Notes under the pieces: generated by a model | Database searches by the model: none | The model's input: the letters and a program-made list of their open reading frames with translations, nothing else | What the model was told of the DNA's origin: nothing | Translations under genes and position numbers: made by a program | Assembly (NCBI GenBank): GCA_934102055.1 | Contig: CAKOSE010000003.1 | Span: forward strand, 1 to 64,000 | DNA from: an uncultured Bacilli bacterium | Lineage (GTDB): Bacteria; Bacillota_I; Bacilli_A; RF39; UBA660 | DNA length: 64,000 bases | Direction of reading: 5' to 3' | Shown: positions 45,833 through 55,214 of the stretch, piece by piece | How the letters are laid out: the number at the start of each line of letters is the position of its first letter | Numbering within the stretch: the first letter of the stretch is position 1

Positions 45833-45868
45833 CAAAAAAAAATAAAGTAATCAATATTATTACTTTAT
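45833..45868 (-). terminator. rho-independent terminator of rpsT
   Basis: Minus strand: ATAAAGTAAT, AATATTG, ATTACTTTAT, then nine T. Confidence 0.85.
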
Positions 45869-46123
45869 ATTATTAACAGCTTTTGCAAGCTTAGATTTCT
45901 CTCTGGCAGCTTTATTCTTATGAACTAAACCACTTTTAACAGCTTTATCAATTTTTTTGTTAGCAACATCTAAATTTTCTTTAGCAATCTTTGCATCACC
46001 TTGTTTAGAAGATAATTTAACCTTCTTAATAGCAGTTCTCATGCTAGCTATTTTATCTTTATTTCTTTCTTTTTTTACTAAATCTGTTTTTACTCTTTTT
46101 TTAGCACTTTTAATATTTGGCAT
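45860..46123 (-). CDS. rpsT: 30S ribosomal protein S20
   Basis: An 87-residue basic, helical protein with the S20 pattern: MPNIKSAKKRVKTD at the N-terminus, a Lys/Ala-rich middle, and GLVHKNKAAREKSKLAKAV at the C-terminus. It binds 16S rRNA during early 30S assembly. Ribosome site AGTGAGGTG. It is divergent from gpr, the same neighbourhood as Bacillus rpsT-gpr-spoIIP. Confidence 0.95.
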   Translation of the reverse strand: MPNIKSAKKRVKTDLVKKERNKDKIASMRTAIKKVKLSSKQGDAKIAKENLDVANKKIDKAVKSGLVHKNKAAREKSKLAKAVNNIK

Positions 46124-46218
46124 CTTTTCACCTCACTTTTTTTAACACTTTAAATTTTAACAAAAAATAGATCAAAAATCAAATAAAATCGCTAATTTTC
46201 TTTATTTTTTTAGAAATA

Positions 46219-46247
46219 GTATGTTTTTTATACAAAGTAACATAATA
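46219..46247 (+). promoter_or_regulatory. sigma-F/sigma-G forespore promoter of gpr
   Basis: GTATG at 46219-46223, 17-base spacer, CATAATA at 46241-46247. It matches GHATR-N17-CATWHTA fully and has the same -35 and spacing as the SASP promoter. Confidence 0.75.
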
Positions 46248-46261
46248 AAAATGGTGATATT

Positions 46262-47296
46262 ATGAGAGAAGTGGATTTATCAAAATACCAAGTAAGAACA
46301 GATTTAGTTGCAGATTTAATAAAAGAAGATTATGAATTTGAGACAAAAAAACAATATAAGAATATAACAATAAGTAATATAACTTTAACAAAAGAGATGG
46401 AAGAGGAACTTGAAAGAAAAGAAGGACTTTATACTACTATCTCTTATAATGATATAACTGATAAAACAAATTATAAAAATTTATTAGATGTCTTAACACA
46501 AGAACTAAAAAAAGTCATAGAAGAAACAGGTATAAAAGATGACTATTCATGTATGATAATAGGTTTAGGAAATGAAAAGAGTACTGCAGATGAACTAGGA
46601 GTAACAACTGCAAAAAAAGTAACAGTAACAAAGCATATTTACGATTTAGTTGGTACTTTAGAAGAACACTTTAGAGTAACAACGTGTTTAACCCCAGGTG
46701 TTATGGGACAAACTGGGATAGAAACAGTAGAAATTATATCTTCAGTAGTAAAACAAGTAAAACCAGATTTTATAATAGCAATAGATGCCTTAGCTAGTGA
46801 TTCAATAGATAGATTATTAAAAACAATACAAATAACAAATACAGGCATCAATCCTGGAAGTGGAATAGGTAATAATAGAAAAGAAATTTCAAATGAAACA
46901 CTAGGTATTCCAGTAATAGCAATAGGAGTTCCAACAGTAGTAGAAGCAAGTACAATTGTAAATGATACTCTTAATTTTATGAAGAAACATTTTAGTTATA
47001 CAATAAAAAATAAAAATAATAGACAAAATAAATTAATTGAAACATCAAAAATTAATTATTTAAAAGATAATAATTATACACTTTCTAAAGAAGAAACTTC
47101 TTATTTTTTAGGAGCTTTAGGAAGTTTATCAAATAAAGAAAAAAAACTTTTAATAAACGATGTTTTAACTCCAATTGGATATAATTTAATAGTAACTCCC
47201 AAGGAAATAGATTTTATAGTAACAAAACTAACTGACTTACTAGGAGAAGCAATAAATAAAAGTATTCATAATATATCGACAAAAAAGGAATCATAA
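46262..47296 (+). CDS. gpr: GPR endopeptidase (SASP germination protease)
   Basis: A 344-residue Gpr. The start VDLSKYQVRTDLVADL is the propeptide region; then GLGNEKSTADELG, TPGVMGQTGIETVEI, DFIIAIDALASDSIDRLLKTIQ and NPGSGIGNNRKEIS with conserved Asp residues. This atypical aspartic-like protease degrades SASPs when spores germinate, so it should act on the SASP encoded at 13.2 kb. Forespore promoter upstream; spoIIP follows 30 bases after. Confidence 0.95.
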   Translation: MREVDLSKYQVRTDLVADLIKEDYEFETKKQYKNITISNITLTKEMEEELERKEGLYTTISYNDITDKTNYKNLLDVLTQELKKVIEETGIKDDYSCMIIGLGNEKSTADELGVTTAKKVTVTKHIYDLVGTLEEHFRVTTCLTPGVMGQTGIETVEIISSVVKQVKPDFIIAIDALASDSIDRLLKTIQITNTGINPGSGIGNNRKEISNETLGIPVIAIGVPTVVEASTIVNDTLNFMKKHFSYTIKNKNNRQNKLIETSKINYLKDNNYTLSKEETSYFLGALGSLSNKEKKLLINDVLTPIGYNLIVTPKEIDFIVTKLTDLLGEAINKSIHNISTKKES

Positions 47297-47326
47297 ATAG
47301 AATATACTAAAGACGGTGATTTGTAT

Positions 47327-48172
47327 ATGAACAAAATAAAATACCTTTTTTGTCTTTTTTTAATGTTATTATCCTTTTTATACATAGGCAATCTTTTTAA
47401 TAATATAAATATATTAGACTTTATATTAAGTGATAATAAAAAGAAAATAGTAATAGATACTTTAAGTTTAGGGACAATAAATAATAATATAGCCTTATCA
47501 AATATCGAAGAACCAAAAGAAAAAAATATTGTAAAGAAAGATTCTACTAAAACAACTAAACATTTAACAACAGATCCTATAATATATATCTATAATACTC
47601 ATCAAACAGAAGAATATAAGACAAATACTTATAATATAACCCCAACGGTAGAGACAGTAAGTAGTATTTTGAAAGAAGAGTTAAAAGATTTAGGGATCTC
47701 TTCGCTAGTAGAACAAAGATCAATAACAAAAGAAGTAAATAAAAGAGGACTTGATTATACAGGGACATATGAAGTAAGTTTTGAATACCTGAAAGAGATG
47801 CAAACAAAACATAAAACTCTAAAATACTATTTTGATATGCATAGGGATTCTGTTACTGGTACTCCTGCAAGGACAACAATAAATAATAAAAAATATGCAA
47901 CTATGATGTTTTTGGTTGGAACAAAGAATAAAAACTATCAGAAGAATGTAAAAAATTTAAAATATATGGAAAATTATCTTAAAAAACATTATAAAGGTTT
48001 AGTAAGAGAAACCTATTATCAAAGTCATAGTGCTTTTAATCAGTTTCATGATGAGAATATGTTTTTAGTAGAATTAGGTGGTCCTGATAATACTTTAGAG
48101 GAAATCTATAATACTACAAAGGCCTTATCAGAGGCAATAAAATACTATGTGGAGGTAAAAAATGAAAAATAA
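47327..48172 (+). CDS. spoIIP: stage II sporulation protein P
   Basis: A 281-residue SpoIIP with an N-terminal membrane anchor and an amidase_3-like peptidoglycan hydrolase domain. Motifs are IYIYNTHQTEEY (zinc His and Glu), RSITKEVNKRGLDY, YYFDMHRDSV (zinc His) and MFLVELGGPDNTLEE (catalytic Glu). It forms the engulfment DMP complex with SpoIID and SpoIIM. The ATG at 47327 follows GGTGAT; TTG at 47321 is less likely. The gpr-spoIIP order is as in Bacillus. Confidence 0.93.
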   Translation: MNKIKYLFCLFLMLLSFLYIGNLFNNINILDFILSDNKKKIVIDTLSLGTINNNIALSNIEEPKEKNIVKKDSTKTTKHLTTDPIIYIYNTHQTEEYKTNTYNITPTVETVSSILKEELKDLGISSLVEQRSITKEVNKRGLDYTGTYEVSFEYLKEMQTKHKTLKYYFDMHRDSVTGTPARTTINNKKYATMMFLVGTKNKNYQKNVKNLKYMENYLKKHYKGLVRETYYQSHSAFNQFHDENMFLVELGGPDNTLEEIYNTTKALSEAIKYYVEVKNEK

Positions 48173-48482
48173 AATATTTATAATTATATTAGCATCATTA
48201 TTTATATTTTTTGTAATACTTTTAATAGCACAACAACAAGGATATTATAAAAATAGAAACGAAAAAGCAAAAATCCTAACAGAAGAACAAATTAAAAACT
48301 TTGAAACAGATATTAGTAATGGTAAAAAGATAGATATAAAAAAATATGTTTTATATGAAAATAAAAACTATTCAAATAAAATAAGCAAAAATGTATATAA
48401 AGCATCTTTAACATTAGAAACAGTGATAGATAAAACAATAAAATTAATTTTTTCAGGACTAGGCAAAGCTGTAAGTGATTAA
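48162..48482 (+). CDS. small membrane protein after spoIIP (YqxA-like by position)
   Basis: A 106-residue protein with an N-terminal membrane segment (about 4-24) and a short charged domain. It overlaps the end of spoIIP by 11 bases. In Bacillus the gene after spoIIP is yqxA, also about 110 residues with one N-terminal segment and a C-terminal helix; similarity of sequence is too weak to be sure. A sporulation role is inferred from coupling only. Confidence 0.65.
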   Translation: MKNKIFIIILASLFIFFVILLIAQQQGYYKNRNEKAKILTEEQIKNFETDISNGKKIDIKKYVLYENKNYSNKISKNVYKASLTLETVIDKTIKLIFSGLGKAVSD

Positions 48483-48530
48483 TACTTGAAAAAATAAGGC
48501 TCATATAGTATTATTTAAGTGGTGATAATA

Positions 48531-49613
48531 ATGAAAAATAAGAAACTAATAGAAATATTAAGTATCACACTAATAATAATAGTATTAATAGGAATAGGAT
48601 ATCTTATTTATAATAGTTATCGAATAAAAAAAGAACAACATAAACAAGAAACAGTAATAGATAATTATTATAACGCAGAATATTTATTTAATAATAGTTA
48701 TATAAAAGAACCATCAAAAGTAATAGACTTGAATAATGAAGAAAAAGACTTGTATATGAACATAGATAAATTTAATAATCTTTATATAAAGTATAAAGAA
48801 GAAAACAATGTATATGAAAAGCATATAAAAAGTCCAGCAAATGAAACATTAACAATGTATTATAATAATCTAAATGATGATATATATGAATTTTTAGCAC
48901 TCACTAAAAAAGGAAATATATTTTATGTAAAAATTAATTTAAAAGATGATCAAGAATATGAATTTACTGAAGTATCATCAAATATAAAAGATATATACGT
49001 CCCAGCATATGATAAGAAATATGTTTATATAAACGAAGAAAAAGATATAAAAACAAACTTTATAATTCAAACAAAAGATAATAAATTAATGTATATATCA
49101 AAAAATGAGAACTATATTTTAAAAGATAATCTAAAAGAAAAAAAACCATATTTTGATTATATATGTGTAGACATGTCAAAACTTTGTAATAAAACAATAA
49201 TGTATAAAACATTCAAGGATAATTTAATATATAATAATAAAATAATAACAAATGAAAAAGATCAAGAAATAATAGTAAAAAATATATTTGCTTCCATAGA
49301 ACTAAAAGATGAATCTAAAGAAAAGTTACAGAGTATTACTATAAAGAAATTTAGAAAAAAAGATTTTATTTACACAATATACATAATAGATAAAAATGAT
49401 TTAGCATATAAAGTAGAAATAACAAATAAGACAAAAATTCCAAAAGCACAGTTAATATCTCAAAAACTAGTAAAGGAATTAAAATATGAAAAAGAAGTAG
49501 AAATAGATATTATATATGATGATGGAACATATGAGATGGTAAAGGAGACTCAAAATAAAAAACTGTTATATTCAACTATCTATGACAAGGAAAAGAAACT
49601 TATTATGAAATAG
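48531..49613 (+). CDS. unknown membrane-anchored protein
   Basis: A 360-residue protein with one N-terminal membrane segment (about 6-28) and an extracytoplasmic, beta-rich domain of some 320 residues. Successive strands such as EFLALTKKGNIFYVKINL and FIIQTKDNKLMYISKNE suggest a beta-propeller-like or repeat fold. No family recognised. ATG at 48531 follows AAGTGGTGATAATA; TTGAAA and TATTAT upstream form a plausible promoter. Single gene with its own terminator. Confidence 0.75.
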   Translation: MKNKKLIEILSITLIIIVLIGIGYLIYNSYRIKKEQHKQETVIDNYYNAEYLFNNSYIKEPSKVIDLNNEEKDLYMNIDKFNNLYIKYKEENNVYEKHIKSPANETLTMYYNNLNDDIYEFLALTKKGNIFYVKINLKDDQEYEFTEVSSNIKDIYVPAYDKKYVYINEEKDIKTNFIIQTKDNKLMYISKNENYILKDNLKEKKPYFDYICVDMSKLCNKTIMYKTFKDNLIYNNKIITNEKDQEIIVKNIFASIELKDESKEKLQSITIKKFRKKDFIYTIYIIDKNDLAYKVEITNKTKIPKAQLISQKLVKELKYEKEVEIDIIYDDGTYEMVKETQNKKLLYSTIYDKEKKLIMK

Positions 49614-49630
49614 GTTTCTTTTGTTGTTTT
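49591..49630 (+). terminator. rho-independent terminator
   Basis: AAAAGAAAC and GTTTCTTTT form the stem; a T-rich stretch follows. Confidence 0.65.
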
Positions 49631-49706
49631 GTTTGTTTTGATTAAACTCTATTGACTTTTTTTAGGAAAAAGGTTATAATTTTCCTAGAAAAGGGAAATG
49701 ATTGAT

Positions 49707-50300
49707 ATGAGTAATTATGATAAAATTTTAGACTATGCAAAAAAAAATAATGGTTATATTACTGCTAAAGAAGTAGATGATTCAGGTATTAATAGTACAT
49801 TTTTAAGTAATTTGGTTAGTGATAAAAAACTAGAAAGGGTTGGGCCGGGCATTTATAAATTGCCTGAATATCCAATTGATAATTTTTATATCTTATCAAA
49901 AATTAGTAAAAATATGTGTTACTCTCATGCAACTGCTTTATATCTACACGATATGTCTGATAGAATTCCGTTAGTTTATGATGTTACTGTTCCGTATAAT
50001 TATAGTGGTAATTTAATAAATAATAAAAATGTTGCATTAAGATATGTTAAAAATGATATTTTAAATCTTGGTATGATTGATGTTAAAACTATTAATGGTT
50101 TAAATGTTAAGTGCTATGATTTAGAGAGAACAATATGTGATATGATTAGAGATAAAAACTGTGTCGATAAGGAAATTTATTCTAAAGCATTAAAGGAGTA
50201 TGCCAAAAGTAAAAATAAAAATATTTTGAATTTAGTAAAGTATGCTAAAAAGTTAAATATAGAGAATGAAGTTGTTGAAATAATGGAAGTGTTGTTATAG
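49707..50300 (+). CDS. abiEi: AbiEi family type IV antitoxin
   Basis: A 197-residue protein. The N-terminal winged helix (ILDYAKKNNGYITAKEVDD to KKLERVGPGIYKLP) is the AbiEi DNA-binding domain; the C-terminal part has YSHATALYLHDMSDRIP and LKCYDLERTICDMIRD-type motifs of the antitoxin domain. AbiEi represses its own operon and blocks AbiEii. Start at 49707 after GGGAAATGAT, with 49698 possible. It is directly joined to the toxin gene. Confidence 0.9.
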   Translation: MSNYDKILDYAKKNNGYITAKEVDDSGINSTFLSNLVSDKKLERVGPGIYKLPEYPIDNFYILSKISKNMCYSHATALYLHDMSDRIPLVYDVTVPYNYSGNLINNKNVALRYVKNDILNLGMIDVKTINGLNVKCYDLERTICDMIRDKNCVDKEIYSKALKEYAKSKNKNILNLVKYAKKLNIENEVVEIMEVLL

Positions 50301-51152
50301 GTGAATTCTGATAAATTAAATAGTATAATCAAAAATAAGTCTAAAGGAAATAGTAATTTGGCACATCATTTTCATCAAATGTTTTTCTTTGAACATGTCT
50401 TAATGCGACTTGAGAAAAGTAAATATAGGGATAATATCATTTTAAAAGGTGGTGTTTTGTTATCATCTATTATAGGGGAAGATTTAAGGACTACTAAAGA
50501 TATGGATGCCTCTTTAAAAAGTTTGCCATTAGATATAAATTCTATTATGAATATTTTTGATGAAATACTTTCTATACCTATTAATGATGGTGTTTATTTT
50601 AAAATAGAGGATATTAAAGATATAAGATTAGAGGATGAATATGGTGGATTTAGGATAAATGTAAGAGCTTCTTTTTATAGAATTAGAACTAATTTTTTTA
50701 TCGAAATAACAACTGGAGATATTGTTACTCCAAGAGAGATAAGATATAAATATAATTCTATTTTTGAGAATAAAAAAATAAATATTATGGCTTATACTAT
50801 AGAAACTGTTATTGCGGAAAAGTTTGAAAGTATTATTAGTAAAAACATTACTACGACTAGAGCAAAGGATTTTTATGATTTATATATGTTGATGAATAAG
50901 AACGAAAAGGATATAAGAAGCAAGAATTTGGCTCAAGCTATTGTAAATACTTTTTCTAAAAGAAATACTGAGTTTAGCATAAATAATTTTAGGGAGATAG
51001 TTGAAATCATGAAAAATAGTAATACTTTAAGAAGAATATATTTATCTTATCAAAAAAAATTGGAATATACTAAAAAAGTAGATATTGATAGTACTATAGA
51101 GACAATGAATAAAATTATAAGAATATTGAAGGTTGAATTGGTTTTAGTATAA
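50301..51152 (+). CDS. abiEii: AbiEii family nucleotidyltransferase toxin
   Basis: A 283-residue nucleotidyltransferase. The catalytic motif is IILKGGVLLSS followed by RTTKDMDAS (the two Asp), then a strand with FFIEITTGD, and the AbiEii-type DFYDLYMLM motif. Members of the family transfer nucleotides to targets such as tRNA and give phage resistance by abortive infection. GTG start immediately after the antitoxin stop. No phage or transposon genes lie beside the pair. Confidence 0.9.
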   Translation: MNSDKLNSIIKNKSKGNSNLAHHFHQMFFFEHVLMRLEKSKYRDNIILKGGVLLSSIIGEDLRTTKDMDASLKSLPLDINSIMNIFDEILSIPINDGVYFKIEDIKDIRLEDEYGGFRINVRASFYRIRTNFFIEITTGDIVTPREIRYKYNSIFENKKINIMAYTIETVIAEKFESIISKNITTTRAKDFYDLYMLMNKNEKDIRSKNLAQAIVNTFSKRNTEFSINNFREIVEIMKNSNTLRRIYLSYQKKLEYTKKVDIDSTIETMNKIIRILKVELVLV

Positions 51153-51336
51153 TAATTTAAATCATATGAATTATATTTATGATTAATAAAAGTTGATTAT
51201 TTGTTTATTAATTTTTCATTATATATTTGTGGTTATATATCCTGTTACATATTTATTGTAAAAACTAAAAATTTCAAACTTCATATGGTTGTAGTTTTTC
51301 TAAAATAAAGTTATAATTATATAGACGAGGTGCATT

Positions 51337-51984
51337 ATGGATAGTGGTGGATTAAATAATAGACAATTTGTTACAGTAGCAATAATCATAATCATATGTG
51401 GAATAGCAATAGTAGGGCATGACTATTTTTTAGCAAAAAAGGCTGGTGTATATGAAGATATGAGTATCTTATTATCGCAAGAACCAGAATATGTTGAAAA
51501 TATTCCAAGTCAAAATAACACTAACCAAACTGGAGACACATCTGGAAGAGTTCCAAAGAAGAATATAAATTATAAATATATAGGAAGACTAAAAATACCA
51601 AAAATAAATTTTAATAGAGGATTTGTAAAGTATGGAACATCTGGTAATAATGTAGATCAGAATATAGCTATTTTAAAAGGTTCAACGTATCCAGATGATG
51701 CATATAGTAACTTTATAATAGCAGGTCATAATGGTTCAAGGTGGAATGCATTCTTCTCAAGATTAGATAATCTAAGGCTTGGAGATACTGCAACAGTAAC
51801 TTATAAAGGAAGAGAGTATAACTATAAATTAGTAAAAACATATAAAGATAGACAGTATGATGGTGTAACATTGTATAGACACTCATCAAAAAAACAATTA
51901 ACGTTAATAACATGTGCAAGACCAGACTATAGAACTTATTACTTAGTTTCAGTCTTTGAACTAACAGATGAAAAAAAGATATAA
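51337..51984 (+). CDS. sortase
   Basis: A 215-residue membrane-anchored sortase. One N-terminal segment (about 12-30) is followed by a linker and the sortase barrel. Catalytic His is in IIAGHNGSRWNAFF, Cys in LTLITCARP, and Arg in RTYYLVSVFEL. The class is uncertain; loop lengths look like class D or B. No LPxTG-type protein is seen in the window, so its substrate is unknown. GACGAGGTG ribosome site; the next gene starts 15 bases after. Confidence 0.88.
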   Translation: MDSGGLNNRQFVTVAIIIIICGIAIVGHDYFLAKKAGVYEDMSILLSQEPEYVENIPSQNNTNQTGDTSGRVPKKNINYKYIGRLKIPKINFNRGFVKYGTSGNNVDQNIAILKGSTYPDDAYSNFIIAGHNGSRWNAFFSRLDNLRLGDTATVTYKGREYNYKLVKTYKDRQYDGVTLYRHSSKKQLTLITCARPDYRTYYLVSVFELTDEKKI

Positions 51985-51999
51985 AAGGAGGAGATGAAA

Positions 52000-53124
52000 A
52001 TGACAGATTTTTCAACAACACAAAGATTGCAAACAATATTTGATACAATTTTTTCATCATCATTTTTTATCTCACTTTCAGTAATATTAGTACTTACACT
52101 TGTAATGTTTATAGTAAATACAAAAATAAAAAGTAAAGCTCCAAGAATTATTTCTGTAATATCATATATATTATTAATGATTTTGGTTTTAGCAAGGTAT
52201 GGAAACTACGTGTTATCAATAAATGATAGTATAGTAGAAAAGTTTTTTAAAGCAATGTATTTTCCAAATTTAGTAGTATACGTTGCAATGCTTATAATAA
52301 CAATATTATTAATAATAATAAATTTTTTAACAACAAAATATAGTCAAATAACCAAGATATGTAATATTTTTTGTTTTAGCATTATTTGGTTTTTATTCGT
52401 TTTAGTACTTGATGTTGCTAAGAAAGAAAGTATCAATATTTATGAAATAGAAGAAATATATAACAATAGTACTTTGATGATTTTACTTCAAGCAAGTATG
52501 GCAATTTTTTGTATTTGGCTTGGACTTTTAATAACAAACTTTGTAATAAGAAAATTATCAGATAAATTAGACGAAGGGCAAAGAAAGAATCAACTAAAAA
52601 ACAGCAATCTACAAATGAACGATTATACAAATTATTATAATGGACAACAAAATACTTATAATGATAACAATAACTATAACAGTAACAATCAATATAATCA
52701 GTATTCAAATGCTAATCAAAACTATAATAATTTCAATCAAGGTAATTATAATAATAGTTATGTAGATTATAATAGTTTTGATGGAAACAATTATAATAAT
52801 AGTTATATGCATTATGATAGTTTTAATCAAAATAACTATAACAATGATTATAATTCGAATAATTATGACAGTTATAATAATGTACAAAACAGTTTTAATA
52901 ACGAGTACAATAACTATAATTATAACAATGAATATAATAACAATTATGGTTATAATAGTGAATATAACTATAATAATCAAAATGTTGTTCAAAAACATAA
53001 AGAAAAAAAACAGGAAGATGAAATAAGAGAACTAAGCGATGAAGAATTTTGGAATGTTTATAGACACAATCCTGATCAAAATCAAAATAATAATACCACT
53101 AATAACTCTAATAATTACTGGTGA
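52000..53124 (+). CDS. membrane protein with Asn/Tyr-rich low-complexity tail
   Basis: A 374-residue protein. Four or five membrane segments lie between residues 20 and 185; a long hydrophilic tail (about 200-335) follows, almost only Asn, Tyr, Ser, Gln and Asp (repeating NYNN, NSYMHYDSFNQ). It ends in a charged segment (KHKEKKQEDEIRELSDEEFW) and another Asn-rich stretch. The tail is prion-like in composition. No family recognised. It is in an operon with the sortase. AGGAGG favours the ATG at 52000 over that at 51994. Confidence 0.85.
   Translation: MTDFSTTQRLQTIFDTIFSSSFFISLSVILVLTLVMFIVNTKIKSKAPRIISVISYILLMILVLARYGNYVLSINDSIVEKFFKAMYFPNLVVYVAMLIITILLIIINFLTTKYSQITKICNIFCFSIIWFLFVLVLDVAKKESINIYEIEEIYNNSTLMILLQASMAIFCIWLGLLITNFVIRKLSDKLDEGQRKNQLKNSNLQMNDYTNYYNGQQNTYNDNNNYNSNNQYNQYSNANQNYNNFNQGNYNNSYVDYNSFDGNNYNNSYMHYDSFNQNNYNNDYNSNNYDSYNNVQNSFNNEYNNYNYNNEYNNNYGYNSEYNYNNQNVVQKHKEKKQEDEIRELSDEEFWNVYRHNPDQNQNNNTTNNSNNYW
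52620..52985 (+). repeat. Asn/Tyr codon-rich coding repeats
   Basis: Imperfect repeats of AATTATAATAATAGTTAT type within the gene above; they produce spurious open frames on both strands. Confidence 0.8.
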
Positions 53125-53125
53125 T

Positions 53126-53155
53126 CCTGTAAAATAGTTTACAGGTTTTCTTTTG
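53126..53155 (+). terminator. rho-independent terminator
   Basis: CCTGTAAA, ATAG loop region, TTTACAGG, then TTTTCTTTT. Confidence 0.85.
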
Positions 53156-53204
53156 TTTTGATGTATGTTTTGTTATAATGATAATATGATAGGAGGAAAT
53201 AGAA

Positions 53205-55214
53205 ATGGCTTTTAAGAATAAAATACTAAAAGATAATACACCAGATTTAAAAGTAGTAAATAATATTAAAGCATTAGGAATAGATATGATAAATGATGCT
53301 GCATCAGGTCATCCTGGAATAGTTTTGGGAGCAGCCCCTATTATGTATAGGTTATATAGCAAGCATTTAATATTTAATCCAGAAAATCCAAATTGGATAA
53401 ATAGGGATAGATTTGTAATGTCATGTGGTCACGGATCTGCTTTGTTATATGCTACATTATTTATGAGTGGTTTTGATTTAACAATTCAAGATTTGAAAAA
53501 TTTTAGGAAATACGGTTCAAAAACACCTGGTCATCCAGAAGTAGGGCAAACCCCAGGGGTAGATGCTTCAACTGGCCCACTTGGACAAGGTCTTGGAGTA
53601 GCAGTTGGAATGGCTATTGGAGAGGCATATTTAAATCAAAAGTTTAAAAACTTAAAAAGCAGTTTGATAAATCATTATACTTATGCACTAGTCAGCGATG
53701 GGGATTTAATGGAGGGTATATCATATGAGGCTTCTTCTCTTGCAGGTTCTTTAGGCTTAGGAAAGTTAATTGTGTTATATGATTCAAATGGTATAAGTCT
53801 AGATGGAAAAACTGATGGAGTATTTGATGAAGATATTTTAGAAAGATTCAAGTCAATGGGATGGGATACACATCTTCTAGAAGATCCTTATAACTTTGAA
53901 GAATTTGATTCACTTATAGAAAAGAGTAAGAGTGAAACAACAAAACCATCGTTAATTCAAATAAAAACAGTATTAGGAAAGGACTCAAAACATCAAAATA
54001 CAAACCAAGTGCATGGGAAACCTCTATCAAAAGATGATATAAAACATATAAAGAAAAAGCTAGGCATAAGAGACGTTTCATATACAGTTTTATCTGATGC
54101 TTGTAATTATATGAAGTCTTCTATAGATGAGAGAATAAAGCCAGAAATTAAGAAATGGCAAAAGACTTATGAAAGATTACAAACAAAGCTAGACAAGAGT
54201 CTCTTGAAGGACTTTGAAAGAATTAACAATCATGATCTGGATATAGATATTAAAAAGAGTATTTTTAAACTTAATCCAGAAAAATCATATTCTGGAAGAG
54301 ATCTTGCTGGTCATATAATAAATAAATTAAAAACAAAAGATATAATGTGTTTAACTACTGATACGGGTACTTCAACGAAAGCTATGTTTAAGGAAAAAGA
54401 GCATTTTACAAGAAAAAATAGAGCTTTAAAAAATATATCATGTGGTGTAAGAGAATTAGGAACATCTGCTATTGCGAATGGTTTATCTTTAATGGGAATA
54501 AGAACAATAACATCAACTTTTTTATCATTTTCTAATTATATGATACCTAGTATAAGAATGGCTAGTTTAATGAATTTAAATAATATATATATATTTACAC
54601 ACGATAGTGTTCTAGTAGGAGAAGACGGTCCAACACATCAACCAATAGAGCAAATAGATATGCTAAGATTAATACCAAATGTAACAGTTTTTAGACCTTG
54701 TGATAGAAATGAAATAATAGGATGTTTAGGTAGTGCATTAAAAAGAAAAGGTCCAACTGTAATTGCTTTAAGTAAGGATATATTACCAACTTGCAAATAT
54801 ACTAATATAAATAAGACAAAAGATGGAGGATATATTTTAAAAGATAAAGAAGAAGCAAATGAACAAGTTTCAATAATAGCAAGTGGTTCAGAAGTTCAGC
54901 TTGCACTTGATGTATCTAGTTCACTTGAAAAACATATGATTACTTCTAGGGTAATAAGTATGCCTTCTTTAGAAGAATTTGAAAAACTAAAAAAAGAAGA
55001 ACAAGAAAAAATACTACTAAAAGATAATCTAAAAGTAGTAATTGAATTATCATCATGTAGTAAATATTATAAATATGTAACAGATAAAGATTTAGTATTT
55101 AATGTAAACAACTATATGAAAAGTGGAAATAAGTATTCAATAATACATAGATTATCTTATGATGTTGATAGTATCACAAAGGAAATACTAGAAAATCTTA
55201 AGCAAAGAATGTAG
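53205..55214 (+). CDS. tkt: transketolase
   Basis: A 669-residue ThDP enzyme. It has AASGHPGIVLGAAPIMY, MSCGHGSALLYA, PGHPE, GPLGQGLGVAVGMAI, the ThDP motif VSDGDLMEGISYEA, and in the pyrimidine domain GVRELGTSAIANG and HDSVLVGEDGPTHQP. It moves two-carbon units between pentose and other sugar phosphates. With the phosphoketolase it completes a non-oxidative route from hexose to acetyl phosphate. Ribosome site ATAGGAGG. Its end overlaps the convergent YqfQ-like gene by 17 bases. Confidence 0.95.
   Translation: MAFKNKILKDNTPDLKVVNNIKALGIDMINDAASGHPGIVLGAAPIMYRLYSKHLIFNPENPNWINRDRFVMSCGHGSALLYATLFMSGFDLTIQDLKNFRKYGSKTPGHPEVGQTPGVDASTGPLGQGLGVAVGMAIGEAYLNQKFKNLKSSLINHYTYALVSDGDLMEGISYEASSLAGSLGLGKLIVLYDSNGISLDGKTDGVFDEDILERFKSMGWDTHLLEDPYNFEEFDSLIEKSKSETTKPSLIQIKTVLGKDSKHQNTNQVHGKPLSKDDIKHIKKKLGIRDVSYTVLSDACNYMKSSIDERIKPEIKKWQKTYERLQTKLDKSLLKDFERINNHDLDIDIKKSIFKLNPEKSYSGRDLAGHIINKLKTKDIMCLTTDTGTSTKAMFKEKEHFTRKNRALKNISCGVRELGTSAIANGLSLMGIRTITSTFLSFSNYMIPSIRMASLMNLNNIYIFTHDSVLVGEDGPTHQPIEQIDMLRLIPNVTVFRPCDRNEIIGCLGSALKRKGPTVIALSKDILPTCKYTNINKTKDGGYILKDKEEANEQVSIIASGSEVQLALDVSSSLEKHMITSRVISMPSLEEFEKLKKEEQEKILLKDNLKVVIELSSCSKYYKYVTDKDLVFNVNNYMKSGNKYSIIHRLSYDVDSITKEILENLKQRM

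Noticed and set aside
52705..52998. Ile-rich minus-strand frame over the Asn/Tyr-rich tail
   Set aside because: It is the complement of AAT/TAT codon repeats and has no ribosome site.
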